Source: Thermoplasmata archaeon (GTDB lineage: Archaea > Thermoplasmatota > Thermoplasmata > Lutacidiplasmatales > UBA184). Taken from it: a stretch of DNA of 64,000 bases. The stretch is taken from positions 23,516 through 87,515 of the forward strand of contig JAKASQ010000003.1 in assembly GCA_021828195.1 (NCBI GenBank), read 5' to 3'. A program made the position numbers and the translations under genes. Position 1 is the stretch's first letter; every line of letters starts with the position of its first letter. Below the pieces are notes generated by a model. The model made no database searches and had not been told where the DNA came from. It worked only from the letters and a program-made list of their open reading frames with translations. Positions 42,603 through 51,502 of this stretch are shown here, one piece after another.

Positions 42603-44398
42603 GGGCCCGGGCCAAGAAGGGCCGGGAGGATCTCCTCCCACGGCCCGGCGAGCCCGAGGTCGACACTGCGAAAGACGGCCGCGCCCGGGTCATGATTGAT
42701 CGCAATCAGGCGATGCGCGCGACGCCAGCCGACCATGAAGTTCGCGCGGCCCGAGGTTCCGATCAGGATCCCGAGCGGGGGAGCGACCGACCGACCCGTG
42801 AGACCGACCTGCAGGTGCGGGGGGACCCATCCGGCATCCACCACGCGACGCGAGGCCATGAGCGCCATCCCCCGGGCGGCGAGGGTCGGCAATAGCGCAC
42901 GGACCTGTTCCGGCCCTCCAATCCCCATTCCCAGGCCGACCACCACTCGGGCGAGGTCCGGTCGACCGAACTCGGGAAGTCGCTCGATCCCGTCGCCGAG
43001 CTTCTGGAGGGGGGTGGCGGGCGGCTCGAACGGGATGTCGATCCAGTCGAGGGAGACGCCGGCGAGGGGGCCGGCATGCGCGCTCCTCCGGGGGCGGAAG
43101 GTAACGATGCTGGGTCGGCTTCGGGTCACGACGCTCGCACGGTGCGCGCCACCGAACGATGGTTTGGTCCACACGAGCTGACCGGCGGGACCCGAGTGAC
43201 AGTCCTCCACGTCGGTCACGATCCCCAGAGCGCGTCGCCCGGCGAGGCGCCCTGCGATCTCGCGCCCGGCGAGCGTGCTGGGGATGAGCACGGCGGCCGC
43301 GTGCGGACGACGATCCATCGCCCGCTCCAGCCCGAGCGTGGCGACCACCGAAAGGATGCGTTCGCCCGGCCCGTGCAATCCGTACCCTCGGACCGCGCCC
43401 GCGCGCAGCAGCCGTTCGGCATCCTCCGAACTCGGATGAGGGCCGACCCAGACGGCGGATGGCCAGTGATCCGGGATGCGCCGCCGTATCTCCGAAAGGA
43501 CCGGCAAGGCGAGCGGATCCAGGCTCCCATCGGACCCGCTCGCGAGGACGAGCACTTCGCGATCGGGCGATTCGTCGGTCGCGCGGGCTGGGAACGACAC
43601 GCCTTCGGGCGTCGTGGGGCCGGCGGGCGCGTCGATCCACTTCCGACCCTCTCGGATCCCCTCCACGAGCGTTGGACCCGAATAGGTCCGCGGGATCCGT
43701 AGGGGAGCGTCCGATGCGACCTCGACGAGCGTCGTTTGCGAGCCCGACCGACCGACCTCCCGCGGTCGAAAGCCAAGATCGGCGATCGTCCACCGCTCGA
43801 TCGGGCGGGTCGCCGCTGCGGCGAGCTCTGCGGGCGTCCCCTTTCTCGGCTTGGCGATCTTTTCTCCGACCGCGATGAGGCAGGGCGCGGTCACCCGGTA
43901 GCGAGCCCAGCCGTCCTCGGTATCGGCCGTGACATCGAATTCGAAGCCGGACTCGGAACGGGCGATCGATCGGGCCCGCACGATCGGCGCCGCCCACAGC
44001 AGCGGCGCGAGGGCTCCAGGGAGGATCCCGCTCTCCCCGTCCGTTGAGCGATCCCCCATCAATACGAGCGAGCGGCCGAGCCGCTGCACCGTACGTGCGA
44101 GCACCCGCGCGGTCACGAGCGCGTCCGAGCCGATCAGCGCGTCGTCGGAGATCAGGATGACCCGATCGACCCCGATCGCGTACGCCTCCACCAGAAGGGG
44201 TGCGACCTCGGGCGGCCCCATTGAGACGAGATGGACCCTCTCGCCGGGTCGCCGAAGATCGAGCGCCACGCGCAACGCGCGCTGATCGAACGGGTTGAGG
44301 AATGCCGTTGCACCTACCCGGACGACCGTTCGCTCCTGCGGATCGAACCGCAACGCGTCGCGGTCGGGCGTCGCCTTGACAAGTACGGTGAGGTCCAT
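42599..44398 (-). CDS. Fused electron transfer flavoprotein, EtfB-EtfA in one chain
   Basis: A single 599-residue protein joins both ETF subunits. The first 255 residues are EtfB-like (DLTVLVKATPDRD, NPFDQRALRVALDLR, SDALVTARVLARTVQRLG), and the rest is EtfA-like, with the FAD domain VVDAGWVPPHLQVGLTGRSVAPPLGIL and AINHDPGAAVFRSVDLG at the C-terminus. ATG at 44398 opens the conserved beta-subunit start. It passes electrons from acyl-CoA or other dehydrogenases. No ETF dehydrogenase gene is adjacent, but the FixC-like GGR is 2.3 kb away. Confidence 0.9.
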   Translation of the reverse strand: MDLTVLVKATPDRDALRFDPQERTVVRVGATAFLNPFDQRALRVALDLRRPGERVHLVSMGPPEVAPLLVEAYAIGVDRVILISDDALIGSDALVTARVLARTVQRLGRSLVLMGDRSTDGESGILPGALAPLLWAAPIVRARSIARSESGFEFDVTADTEDGWARYRVTAPCLIAVGEKIAKPRKGTPAELAAAATRPIERWTIADLGFRPREVGRSGSQTTLVEVASDAPLRIPRTYSGPTLVEGIREGRKWIDAPAGPTTPEGVSFPARATDESPDREVLVLASGSDGSLDPLALPVLSEIRRRIPDHWPSAVWVGPHPSSEDAERLLRAGAVRGYGLHGPGERILSVVATLGLERAMDRRPHAAAVLIPSTLAGREIAGRLAGRRALGIVTDVEDCHSGPAGQLVWTKPSFGGAHRASVVTRSRPSIVTFRPRRSAHAGPLAGVSLDWIDIPFEPPATPLQKLGDGIERLPEFGRPDLARVVVGLGMGIGGPEQVRALLPTLAARGMALMASRRVVDAGWVPPHLQVGLTGRSVAPPLGILIGTSGRANFMVGWRRAHRLIAINHDPGAAVFRSVDLGLAGPWEEILPALLGPGP

Positions 44399-44460
44399 GG
44401 TCGTGCGACCCTCCCCTAGCAACCCCCGCGGGACTTAACCCGGGACCGCGGGTCCGCCGA

Positions 44461-44470
44461 ACGGATATGT
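44461..44470 (+). promoter_or_regulatory. Possible TATA box of the CPBP gene
   Basis: ACGGATATGT is centred about 27 nt before the GTG at 44493. Confidence 0.4.
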
Positions 44471-44492
44471 AGCGTGCCCCGATGGCGCGTAC

Positions 44493-45653
44493 GTGGATCG
44501 GGCGGAACTGGCGGCGTCCGCGCTGTCGATCTCCCCCCCGGGCGGCGTGTCACGGGAGGTCGTTCGCTACGCCGTGGCAGTCGCGATCACCGTCGTGGCC
44601 ATCGCGAGCCAGTATTTCGTCCCGCAGCTCGTTCCGGCGTTGCAAGCGATCTACGACAACCTGCCGGGCGACCTCTCCGTAGTCTATGGGATTCCGATCG
44701 TCGCCTTCCTGGTCCTGGTGGGCACGGGACCGCTGCGCCATGCGACCGACCGGATCCGTTCGGCGGTTTGGGAGGGATTCCGCTGGTACGGGTCGATGGC
44801 CGCGTTGGCGCTGGTGGTGACCGCGATCCTCACGATCGCCTATACGATACTGGACCCATCCGCGCTCACGTTGCTCGACCGTCCGAACCCCGCGCTCGAG
44901 CTCGCCCAGGGCAACCCCTGGTTCTTCGTCGGGTTCTCCTTCGTCATCGGGGCGTTCGAGGAGACGATCTTTCGTGGGTGGATTTTTGGCTTCTGGCTCG
45001 GTCGGACAGACGGGTGGATCGCGCCCGCGATCTGGACGAGCGTACTATTCGCTGCGGTCCACCTCTACTACGGGACCACCTACGGAGCCGCAGCCCCACT
45101 GATCTTCCCAACGCTCTTCCTGACGGGCTTTGCGTTCGCCGCGGCGATGCGCTATTCCGGTGGAAACCTCGTCGTGATCGCCCTCCTGCACGGGGCGACC
45201 GACGCGGCTGCGTACCTTACGCTCGTGTCGACCACCGATGGCTTGGTGCTCCGTTACGGACTGGTACTGATCGGGCTGGCGGTCGCACTCGCGACGTATC
45301 TGAGCATGACCTACCGGGTCTTCGATCCGCCGGCGGGCTGGTGGCACTCCGACTCGACCTCGCACTCAGAGCTGCCGTGCGGCGTGGGAAGGGAGCCGCC
45401 GTCCCTGAGCTCGGCGTGCTGGTCGGGGCCGCCCGACCCGTGGGAAGGGCCGCGTCGGTTCCTTCGGACCCCCTCCGTTAGCATCTTGAACCGCTCCCGT
45501 CTCCCGCCAGCGGAATGGCGGCCTCCGACGATGCGCACATGCGCGAGATTCTCACGAAAGCACACCGGATCGCGATCGTCGGACTTTCCGACAAACCTGA
45601 GCGAGACTCCAATGAGGTCGCCCGATACCTCCAGTCCCAAGGGTACTGGGTGA
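44493..45653 (+). CDS. CPBP-family intramembrane metalloprotease, with an overlong tail
   Basis: A membrane protein with seven to eight segments carrying the CPBP/Rce1 motifs: EETIFRGW (the EExxxR pair), FAAVHLYYG (FxxxH) and LLHGATDAAAY. Homologous sequence ends at about residue 285 with YRVFDPPAGWWHS. The open frame then continues for about 100 serine/arginine-rich residues and overlaps the next gene by 139 bases, so the natural stop has probably been lost by mutation or a base error. GTG start. Confidence 0.8.
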   Translation: MDRAELAASALSISPPGGVSREVVRYAVAVAITVVAIASQYFVPQLVPALQAIYDNLPGDLSVVYGIPIVAFLVLVGTGPLRHATDRIRSAVWEGFRWYGSMAALALVVTAILTIAYTILDPSALTLLDRPNPALELAQGNPWFFVGFSFVIGAFEETIFRGWIFGFWLGRTDGWIAPAIWTSVLFAAVHLYYGTTYGAAAPLIFPTLFLTGFAFAAAMRYSGGNLVVIALLHGATDAAAYLTLVSTTDGLVLRYGLVLIGLAVALATYLSMTYRVFDPPAGWWHSDSTSHSELPCGVGREPPSLSSACWSGPPDPWEGPRRFLRTPSVSILNRSRLPPAEWRPPTMRTCARFSRKHTGSRSSDFPTNLSETPMRSPDTSSPKGTG

Positions 45654-45952
45654 TCCCCGTGAACCCGACCGTTCCCGAGGTACTGGGGGAGAAGTCCTAC
45701 GCGTCCCTGACCGCGGTACCGATGGACATCCATCTCGACATCGTCGACATCTTTCGAAAGAGCGAGGATGTGCCCCCGATCGTCGACGAGGCCATCGCCC
45801 GAAAGGCCCCAACGATCTGGATGCAGAGCGGCATCGAGCATCACGAGGCGGCCGCGAGGGCCCGGACGAGCGGCGCGACCGTATACGAGAACCTGTGCAT
45901 CATGGCCCAGCACCGCCGCCTGCGCATTCCGGCCAAAGGACGCGGACGCTAG
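45515..45952 (+). CDS. CoA-binding domain protein (YccU-type)
   Basis: A 145-residue Rossmann-fold protein with the CoA-binding pattern: AHRIAIVGLSDKPERDSNEVARYL, GYWVIPVNPTVPEVLGEKSYASL, then LDIVDIFRKSEDVPPIVDEAI and IWMQSGIEHHEAAARA. Single-domain members such as YccU bind CoA; their cellular role is unclear. It starts within the tail of the CPBP frame and ends 13 bases before the bactofilin-like gene. Confidence 0.9.
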   Translation: MAASDDAHMREILTKAHRIAIVGLSDKPERDSNEVARYLQSQGYWVIPVNPTVPEVLGEKSYASLTAVPMDIHLDIVDIFRKSEDVPPIVDEAIARKAPTIWMQSGIEHHEAAARARTSGATVYENLCIMAQHRRLRIPAKGRGR

Positions 45953-45965
45953 TCCGGAGGAGCCC

Positions 45966-46793
45966 ATGTCGGCGTCGCCCTCTCCGGTACCGGCCTCGCC
46001 CGCTGCGGCCCCCGGAGCCCCACCCGCGCCTCCGAAGCCGGTAGCCGCACCTCTCCCACCGCGCGCCGGCCAGGTCATCGACCGCGGGACCGTTCGATGG
46101 GAGTCGATCCGCGCCGAAACCTGGGCGATCGACGGAACGGCCAAGGTCCTCGGCAACGTGGACGTGGGCCAAGCGGACCTCCGCGGGTTCGTGACCATCG
46201 CCGGAGCCCTCAGCGCCGACCGGGTGCTGGCCCGTGGAGAACTCGAAGTGATTGGAACCGTGACGACGCGCGGAACGCTCGAGGTCCGCGGCCAGTGCCG
46301 GACGTTCACCGATGTCGACGCCCGGGACGCGGGGCTCGATGGCACCGTGCGCATCGGAGGCACGCTTCGGGTCACCCACCTCCTCCAGGTCCGGGGCCAG
46401 CTTACGGTCGTGGGCTCCGTCAGCGCTGGATTCTTCCAGGGGAACGGGCGATTGGAAATCCGCGGTACCCTCCGAGCCCCCCGGGTGCAGGCGACCGTCC
46501 GGGAAACCAGCCACATCGGCACGGTCGAGGGCAGCGACGTGCGGTTCACGCTGCCCGTCCGGCCCCCGATCCTGCGCTCGATCCTCGAGAGCCCGACCCT
46601 GGACATCGACCGGATCGAGGCGGAGACGGCCCACATCGAAGGTGTGACGGTCCAGTACCTCCGGGCCGCACGGATCGTCGTCGGCCGGAACTGCCACGTC
46701 GTACGGTACGACGGAACGGTCGTCTCCTGTCACCCATCGAGCCATCTCGGGCCGGAATCCCGGTCCCCGCACCCTCCGGGAATGTCGCGCTGA
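45966..46793 (+). CDS. Bactofilin-like polymer-forming protein
   Basis: About 275 residues. A proline/alanine-rich tail of some 35 residues is followed by a run of short beta-strand repeats (GTVRWESIRAETWAIDG, GNVDVGQADLRGF, GELEVIGTVTTRGTLEVRG, GTVRIGGTLRVTHLLQV), as in the right-handed beta-helix of bactofilins. The second half (ILESPTLDIDRIEAETAHIEGV) keeps the rhythm. It may form filaments or a scaffold; it could also be a DUF-class beta-helix with another job. ATG at 45966 follows GGAGG. Confidence 0.72.
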   Translation: MSASPSPVPASPAAAPGAPPAPPKPVAAPLPPRAGQVIDRGTVRWESIRAETWAIDGTAKVLGNVDVGQADLRGFVTIAGALSADRVLARGELEVIGTVTTRGTLEVRGQCRTFTDVDARDAGLDGTVRIGGTLRVTHLLQVRGQLTVVGSVSAGFFQGNGRLEIRGTLRAPRVQATVRETSHIGTVEGSDVRFTLPVRPPILRSILESPTLDIDRIEAETAHIEGVTVQYLRAARIVVGRNCHVVRYDGTVVSCHPSSHLGPESRSPHPPGMSR

Positions 46794-46808
46794 GCCGCCG
46801 ACGGGCCG

Positions 46809-46817
46809 GTTTTATCT
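46809..46817 (+). promoter_or_regulatory. TATA-like box of ileS
   Basis: GTTTTATCT is centred about 28 nt before the ileS ATG at 46841. Confidence 0.5.
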
Positions 46818-46840
46818 CCCCCTGTCCCGTCGCACGACGC

Positions 46841-49800
46841 ATGTCCGCGGACGACGAGGGAGGGAGCGGAAGCCCCTCTCCCACGGAGATCCAGACCCGG
46901 GTGTCGGAGTACTGGAAGCGGGCGGGGGTGATCGAACACGCGCTCGCCGACCGCCCGGGAGCCCCGACGTTCCGATTCACCGAGGGCCCTCCCTCCGCGA
47001 ACGGGCGGCCCCATATCGGACACATCCTTCCCCGGACCACCAAAGACCTTCAGCTGCGGTATCGCCGCATGCGCGGCTACCGGATCGTCAGCGAGATGGC
47101 CGGCTGGGACTGCCACGGTCTACCGGTCGAGATCGAGGTCGAGAAGCGTCACGGCTTGAAGTCCCGGAAGGAGATCGAGGCGTTCGGAGTGGCCCGGTTT
47201 TGCGACGAGTGCCGCGCGACCACGCTCTCGGTCGCGGCGATCTGGGAGGAGATGAGCGGGCGCCTCGGCTACTGGCTCGATTACACCCATCCTTACACCA
47301 CGATGCATCCCTCATACATCGAGAGCCTCTGGTGGTCACTCAAGGTTCTCTTCGATCGCGGTCTCCTCGAGAAGGGTCACTACGTGCTCCCGTACTGCCC
47401 GCGATGCGAGACGACGCTCTCCTCGCACGAGGTCGCCCAGGGATACAAGGAGGCGACCGATCCTTCCATCACCGTTCGCTTCCCACTGCTCGGAGAGGTC
47501 GGTCCTCCGCGCTCCCTCCTCGTCTGGACGACGACCCCGTGGACGCTGGTCTCGAACCTTCTCGTCACTGCGCGTGCGGACCTTACCTACGTTGTCGTTC
47601 GCCTCACCGATGGCACCGAGGGAGTCCTCGCGGAAGCGGCGCTTCCCCGATACTTTCCCGCGGGAACCGAGATCGTGACGCGGCTGGCGGGGCGTGAACT
47701 GGCCGGCCGGGAGTATCGCCCGCCGTTCCCGTTCGTGCCACCGGGACCGGGACGGTTTCGCGTGGTCCTGGACGACATGGTCGCGACCGATGAAGGAACG
47801 GGGCTCGTCCACTGCTCCCCGAACTTCGGGCCGGAGGATCAGCGGATCGGGGCCCGGGAGGGCGTCGGGGGGTTCGACCCACTGGATGGCCGCGGCGTCT
47901 TCACCTCCCTCGTCCCCCTCGTCCAGGGAACGTGGTTCAAGACCGCCGATCCGATCTTGACCCGGGACCTCGCCGATCGTGGACTCCTCGAACGGAACGG
48001 GTCGGTGCGCCACACCTACCCGTTCTGTTGGAGATGCGAAACTCCGCTCCTGTACCGCGCGATCGATTCCTGGTTCGTCCGCACGTCGCGCTTCTCGGAG
48101 GCCCTCGTCCGGCACAATTCCGGAGTCACCTGGATCCCTGCGCACCTGCGCGCGGGTCGCTTCGGTAACTTCCTGACCGAGGCGAAGGACTGGGCACTTT
48201 CCCGCAGCCGGTACTGGGGGACTCCGCTACCGATCTGGATGTGCTCGAATCGCCACCCCACCTGCATCGGGAGCTTTGCCGAGCTCGAGGAACGCTCCGG
48301 AGAAGGGCTCCCGCCGGAGTTCGACCCGCACCGAGTGATGGTCGACCGGATCGCGTTCGCCTGCCCCACGTGCGGCGAGAAGAGCGTGCGGGAACCGTAC
48401 ACGATTGACGTGTGGTACGATAGCGGAGCGGCACCGTTCGCTCAGTTCCACTATCCGTTCGAGCCGGGGCCGTTCGAGCCCGCGGCACCCCTCGACTACG
48501 TCTCCGAGGCGATCGACCAGACCCGCGGCTGGTTCTACACGCTCCTGGTACTGTCGGTCGGGCTGTTCGATCGCCCCGCCTACCGCGCGGCCCTGGTGAC
48601 CGGTCACGGCCTCGACACCACCGGCAAGAAGATGTCGAAGTCGAAGGGCAATGTGCTCGAGCCGCTCGCGCTCCTTGAGCGGTTCGGCGGGGACATGGTC
48701 CGGTGGTCGGTTCTCGTCGTCGACTTCACCGAGGGGATGCGCATCGCGGAAGACACCATCCGACAGGCCGGGGCTCGGACGCTCGGGACGCTGACGAACG
48801 TTGTCGCGTTCTATCGACAGAACTCCGAAGCGGACGGGCTTGCGACCGTATGGGGACGGCCCCGGTCAGAGAACGCGCTTGATCGGTGGCTACTCTCGCG
48901 CCTGGAAGCCACGCGCAAGATCACGACCGACGCGCTCGAGTCGTTCGATCCCCGGCCCGCCGCCCAGGCGATCCGCTCGTTCGTGGACGATCTGTCGACC
49001 TGGTACCTCCGTCGCTCTCGATCGCGATTCTGGACCGAGGCGAACGATCCGGCGCGTCGGGAAGCGCACGCGACCCTCTCCTACACGCTCTCCGTGACCG
49101 CGCGCCTATTGGCCCCGTTCGCTCCGTTCACGGCCGAATGGATCCACCAGGAGCTTTCGAGCGCGCCGTTCGCGGAATCCTCGTCCTCGGTCCACCTCGG
49201 GACGTGGCCCGAGGAGGCCGGCGAACGCGACGAACATCTCGAGCGAGGCATGCAGAGGATCCGCGAGCTGGTCGAGATCGGACGCGAGCTCCGCCAGCGG
49301 GCCCAGGTCAAGTCGAGGATACCGCTCGCCGAACTCGTCTTCTTCTCCCGCGGTCCCGTGGACACCGAGCCGTGGACGCGCGAGCGGGACGCGATCCTCG
49401 CCGCCGAGCTCAACGTTCGCTGCGTGACGTTCGCACCCCAGGCAGATCCGAAGGACTATCCGGAACAGGATTGGGTGCTTCGGCGCGAGGAGGGGGCGGC
49501 TCAAGCGGCGCTCTCTCGAAAGCCGACCCCGGAGCTGCTCGAGGAGGGGCTGGTCCGGGAGGTGCTCCGCCGGCTCCAGCAGACGCGCAAGGAGATGCGC
49601 CTGAAGTTCACCGAACCGGTGTCGATCCGCATCGGGGCGACCGACGATATCCACCGTGCCCTCGCACGGCATCGAGGAACTGTGGCGCGGGAACTCCTCG
49701 CCGAGCCTCTTGATCTCGTCGACGCGTTGCTCCCGGAGGGACCTGACGTGCGGAGCTGGGAGGTCGAAGGATCCCGCTTTACGGCGTGGATCGCCCGGAA

Positions 49801-50074
49801 GGAGCGGCCCTCCGTGCGGTCACCGGCCCGTTCGGCTCGACCTCCGCGAAGACCTCGGCTCGGAACCGCTCGACGACCGTCGAGGCCTGTCGCCACGCGG
49901 CGAAGGGCAGCCCGGCCTTCTCGCACGTCGCATCCAGGAACTCGGAAGCGTCCCAGCCCTGATCGACGGCGACCTGCGGGAGCAACAGCCCGCTCGCGCC
50001 GCGGGCGCGTACGATCAGCCCATCCCGCCCGACCTCGACCGAAGCGAGCCGGCCCTCGGGGTCGGAAGCGGTGA
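46841..50074 (+). CDS. ileS: Isoleucyl-tRNA synthetase with an arginine-rich C-terminal read-through
   Basis: Class I synthetase for Ile. HIGH motif is PHIGH (residues 57-61), the CP1 editing domain follows with WTTTPWTL, a catalytic WYDSGAAPFAQ block comes next, and KMSKSKGNVLEP is the KMSKS loop. The C-terminal anticodon-binding half ends near [11 protein letters not shown]. After that the frame stays open for about 90 residues of Arg/Pro/Ser with no similarity, antisense to AMMECR1 by 296 bases, and this part is probably not native. ATG at 46841 chosen; earlier frame is shadow. The ORF ends at 1077 residues. Confidence 0.9.
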   Translation: MSADDEGGSGSPSPTEIQTRVSEYWKRAGVIEHALADRPGAPTFRFTEGPPSANGRPHIGHILPRTTKDLQLRYRRMRGYRIVSEMAGWDCHGLPVEIEVEKRHGLKSRKEIEAFGVARFCDECRATTLSVAAIWEEMSGRLGYWLDYTHPYTTMHPSYIESLWWSLKVLFDRGLLEKGHYVLPYCPRCETTLSSHEVAQGYKEATDPSITVRFPLLGEVGPPRSLLVWTTTPWTLVSNLLVTARADLTYVVVRLTDGTEGVLAEAALPRYFPAGTEIVTRLAGRELAGREYRPPFPFVPPGPGRFRVVLDDMVATDEGTGLVHCSPNFGPEDQRIGAREGVGGFDPLDGRGVFTSLVPLVQGTWFKTADPILTRDLADRGLLERNGSVRHTYPFCWRCETPLLYRAIDSWFVRTSRFSEALVRHNSGVTWIPAHLRAGRFGNFLTEAKDWALSRSRYWGTPLPIWMCSNRHPTCIGSFAELEERSGEGLPPEFDPHRVMVDRIAFACPTCGEKSVREPYTIDVWYDSGAAPFAQFHYPFEPGPFEPAAPLDYVSEAIDQTRGWFYTLLVLSVGLFDRPAYRAALVTGHGLDTTGKKMSKSKGNVLEPLALLERFGGDMVRWSVLVVDFTEGMRIAEDTIRQAGARTLGTLTNVVAFYRQNSEADGLATVWGRPRSENALDRWLLSRLEATRKITTDALESFDPRPAAQAIRSFVDDLSTWYLRRSRSRFWTEANDPARREAHATLSYTLSVTARLLAPFAPFTAEWIHQELSSAPFAESSSSVHLGTWPEEAGERDEHLERGMQRIRELVEIGRELRQRAQVKSRIPLAELVFFSRGPVDTEPWTRERDAILAAELNVRCVTFAPQADPKDYPEQDWVLRREEGAAQAALSRKPTPELLEEGLVREVLRRLQQTRKEMRLKFTEPVSIRIGATDDIHRALARHRGTVARELLAEPLDLVDALLPEGPDVRSWEVEGSRFTAWIARKERPSVRSPARSARPPRRPRLGTARRPSRPVATRRRAARPSRTSHPGTRKRPSPDRRRPAGATARSRRGRVRSAHPARPRPKRAGPRGRKR

Positions 50075-50399
50075 TCGGCTCGGGCGGCGTGAGGATCGAC
50101 ACTTCGACCACGATCCGGCCGAACTCCTCCGGGAGGAGGGGCGGGAATCGGGGATCCTCGTGCGCGCTGCTCACGGCGGCGCCGCGGATGGCCTGTGCGA
50201 GCGGCAGGACGGGCCGGGGGTATCCTATGCATCCTCTCAACCCCCCCGAGGGGTAGTCGACCAGGGTCACGAACACGCCTCGGGGCTCCTCGGCATCGGG
50301 AGGGGGCGCGCCCGGGGGACGGGCGGGGAGAGCGAGGGAGCTCGCGATCGTCGCGCGCGCCTCACGCACGGCCCACCGCCCCGTGCTCAGAGCGACCAT
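49779..50399 (-). CDS. AMMECR1-domain protein
   Basis: About 206 residues. The family's core motif is LRGCIGYP, preceded by [13 protein letters not shown] and followed by [18 protein letters not shown] and [12 protein letters not shown]; the C-terminal [13 protein letters not shown] is also typical. The function is unknown, though AMMECR1 proteins are universal in archaea and often linked to radical-SAM Memo pairs. ATG at 50399 opens before [16 protein letters not shown]. It is divergent from eL40. Confidence 0.88.
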   Translation of the reverse strand: MVALSTGRWAVREARATIASSLALPARPPGAPPPDAEEPRGVFVTLVDYPSGGLRGCIGYPRPVLPLAQAIRGAAVSSAHEDPRFPPLLPEEFGRIVVEVSILTPPEPITASDPEGRLASVEVGRDGLIVRARGASGLLLPQVAVDQGWDASEFLDATCEKAGLPFAAWRQASTVVERFRAEVFAEVEPNGPVTARRAAPSGRSTP

Positions 50400-50488
50400 G
50401 CTCCCGAGAGGCCCGGTCCCTCGATAGCGGTTCTCGGGACCCGAGGCGCTTGTGGTCGACGACGCCGAGGCCCGGCGGTTGGGACACG

Positions 50489-50496
50489 CTTTATAC
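50489..50496 (+). promoter_or_regulatory. TATA box of the eL40 gene
   Basis: CTTTATAC is centred about 30 nt before the ATG at 50522, giving a leaderless transcript. The match is good. Confidence 0.7.
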
Positions 50497-50521
50497 GGGT
50501 CCACGGTCCCGCCGCGCACCT

Positions 50522-50674
50522 ATGCCGTTCCCCGAGGCGGTCGCGCGACTGCTCAACAAGAAGATCTGCATGAGCTGCTCGGCACGGAACCCCCCGAAGG
50601 CCGTCCAGTGCCGCAAGTGCGGCTACAAGGGCCTACGCGTCAAGTCCCGCGAGCGTTCGGGGAAGACCCAGTAG
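50522..50674 (+). CDS. rpl40e: Large-subunit ribosomal protein eL40 (L40e)
   Basis: A 50-residue zinc-ribbon protein: [19 protein letters not shown], then [15 protein letters not shown]. Four cysteines (CMSC and CRKC) bind zinc. The length matches archaeal eL40. It is too short for the usual cut-off and only appears in the ORF track as part of a longer shadow frame. Convergent with the GT2 gene, four bases apart. Confidence 0.93.
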   Translation: MPFPEAVARLLNKKICMSCSARNPPKAVQCRKCGYKGLRVKSRERSGKTQ

Positions 50675-50678
50675 CGGA

Positions 50679-51446
50679 TCAGCGCGCCGCCCGGCGGCGC
50701 GCCGCGGCCCGCTCTTCGCGATCGAGGTAGAAGCGCTTGCGCAGCAGGAACCAGCCGTTCCGTACCCCGTCGCGCCAGCTCGAGAGCTTGGGATGACCGA
50801 TCCGCTCCCCGTACCGAATCGGAACCTCGAGAACGCGGAACCCGCGGGTGAGCGCCTCGATCTTGAACTCTTCGCTCATCGCCATCCCCTCCTGGGTGAG
50901 GACGACCCGGTCGAGGATCGAACGACGGAAGACCCACAGTCCGCTCTGGCTGTCGTGGATCGGAGTGCCGTTCGGCCCCGTCACGTACCGATGGTAGGCA
51001 ATCCCGAAGGAGAAGTTGAGCACCCAGTTCCCGATCCGGTGCTCGGTCGTCATCGCCTCGCGCGTGACATACGCGAGGCGATCGCCCGTGAGGAAATCGA
51101 GCCGCTCATCGATCAGGCGTCGGACCAGGGTGGGGATCTCCTCGACCGGGTACGTGCCATCGCCGTCGGACGTCGCGATGAGCTCTCCCCTCGCCTCGGC
51201 AAAGCCCGTCCGATACGCCCGTCCGTACCCCTTGCGACGTTCCACGATCACGCGGGCGCCCTCGGCCTCGGCCGCCGCTCCCGTCCCGTCGGTTGAAGCC
51301 CCGTCGATCACGAGGACCTCCCAGCCGATCGGATCGTCCCGGAAGATCGTGCGATTCGCCTGTTCCACGGCCGCCCGGAAGTCGCGAAGCACCGTGGTGA
51401 TCGAGCCGGCCTCGTTGAGGGTCGGGACCACCATGCTGGCGCGCAT
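50679..51446 (-). CDS. Family 2 glycosyltransferase, dolichyl-phosphate mannose/glucose synthase type
   Basis: A 255-residue GT-A enzyme: VVPTLNEAGSITTVL, LVIDGASTDGTGAAA, ATSDGDGTYPVEEIP with the DxD site, HDSQSGLWVFRRSIL and ALTRGFRVLEVPIRYGER. It lacks membrane segments. The GERIGHPKLSSWRDGVRNGWFLL end is typical of polyprenyl-phosphate sugar synthases. It stands alone, away from the sugar locus at 34-38 kb. A TATA-like CGTTTAAGCG lies about 30 nt upstream. Confidence 0.92.
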   Translation of the reverse strand: MRASMVVPTLNEAGSITTVLRDFRAAVEQANRTIFRDDPIGWEVLVIDGASTDGTGAAAEAEGARVIVERRKGYGRAYRTGFAEARGELIATSDGDGTYPVEEIPTLVRRLIDERLDFLTGDRLAYVTREAMTTEHRIGNWVLNFSFGIAYHRYVTGPNGTPIHDSQSGLWVFRRSILDRVVLTQEGMAMSEEFKIEALTRGFRVLEVPIRYGERIGHPKLSSWRDGVRNGWFLLRKRFYLDREERAAARRRAAR

Positions 51447-51470
51447 TAGAACCTCTCGCAGACCGCCGAC

Positions 51471-51480
51471 CGCTTAAACG
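51471..51480 (-). promoter_or_regulatory. TATA-like box of the GT2 gene
   Basis: CGTTTAAGCG on the minus strand is centred about 30 nt before the ATG at 51446. Confidence 0.45.
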
Positions 51481-51502
51481 CCTCGTCCTCCTGGGCCGTC
51501 TT

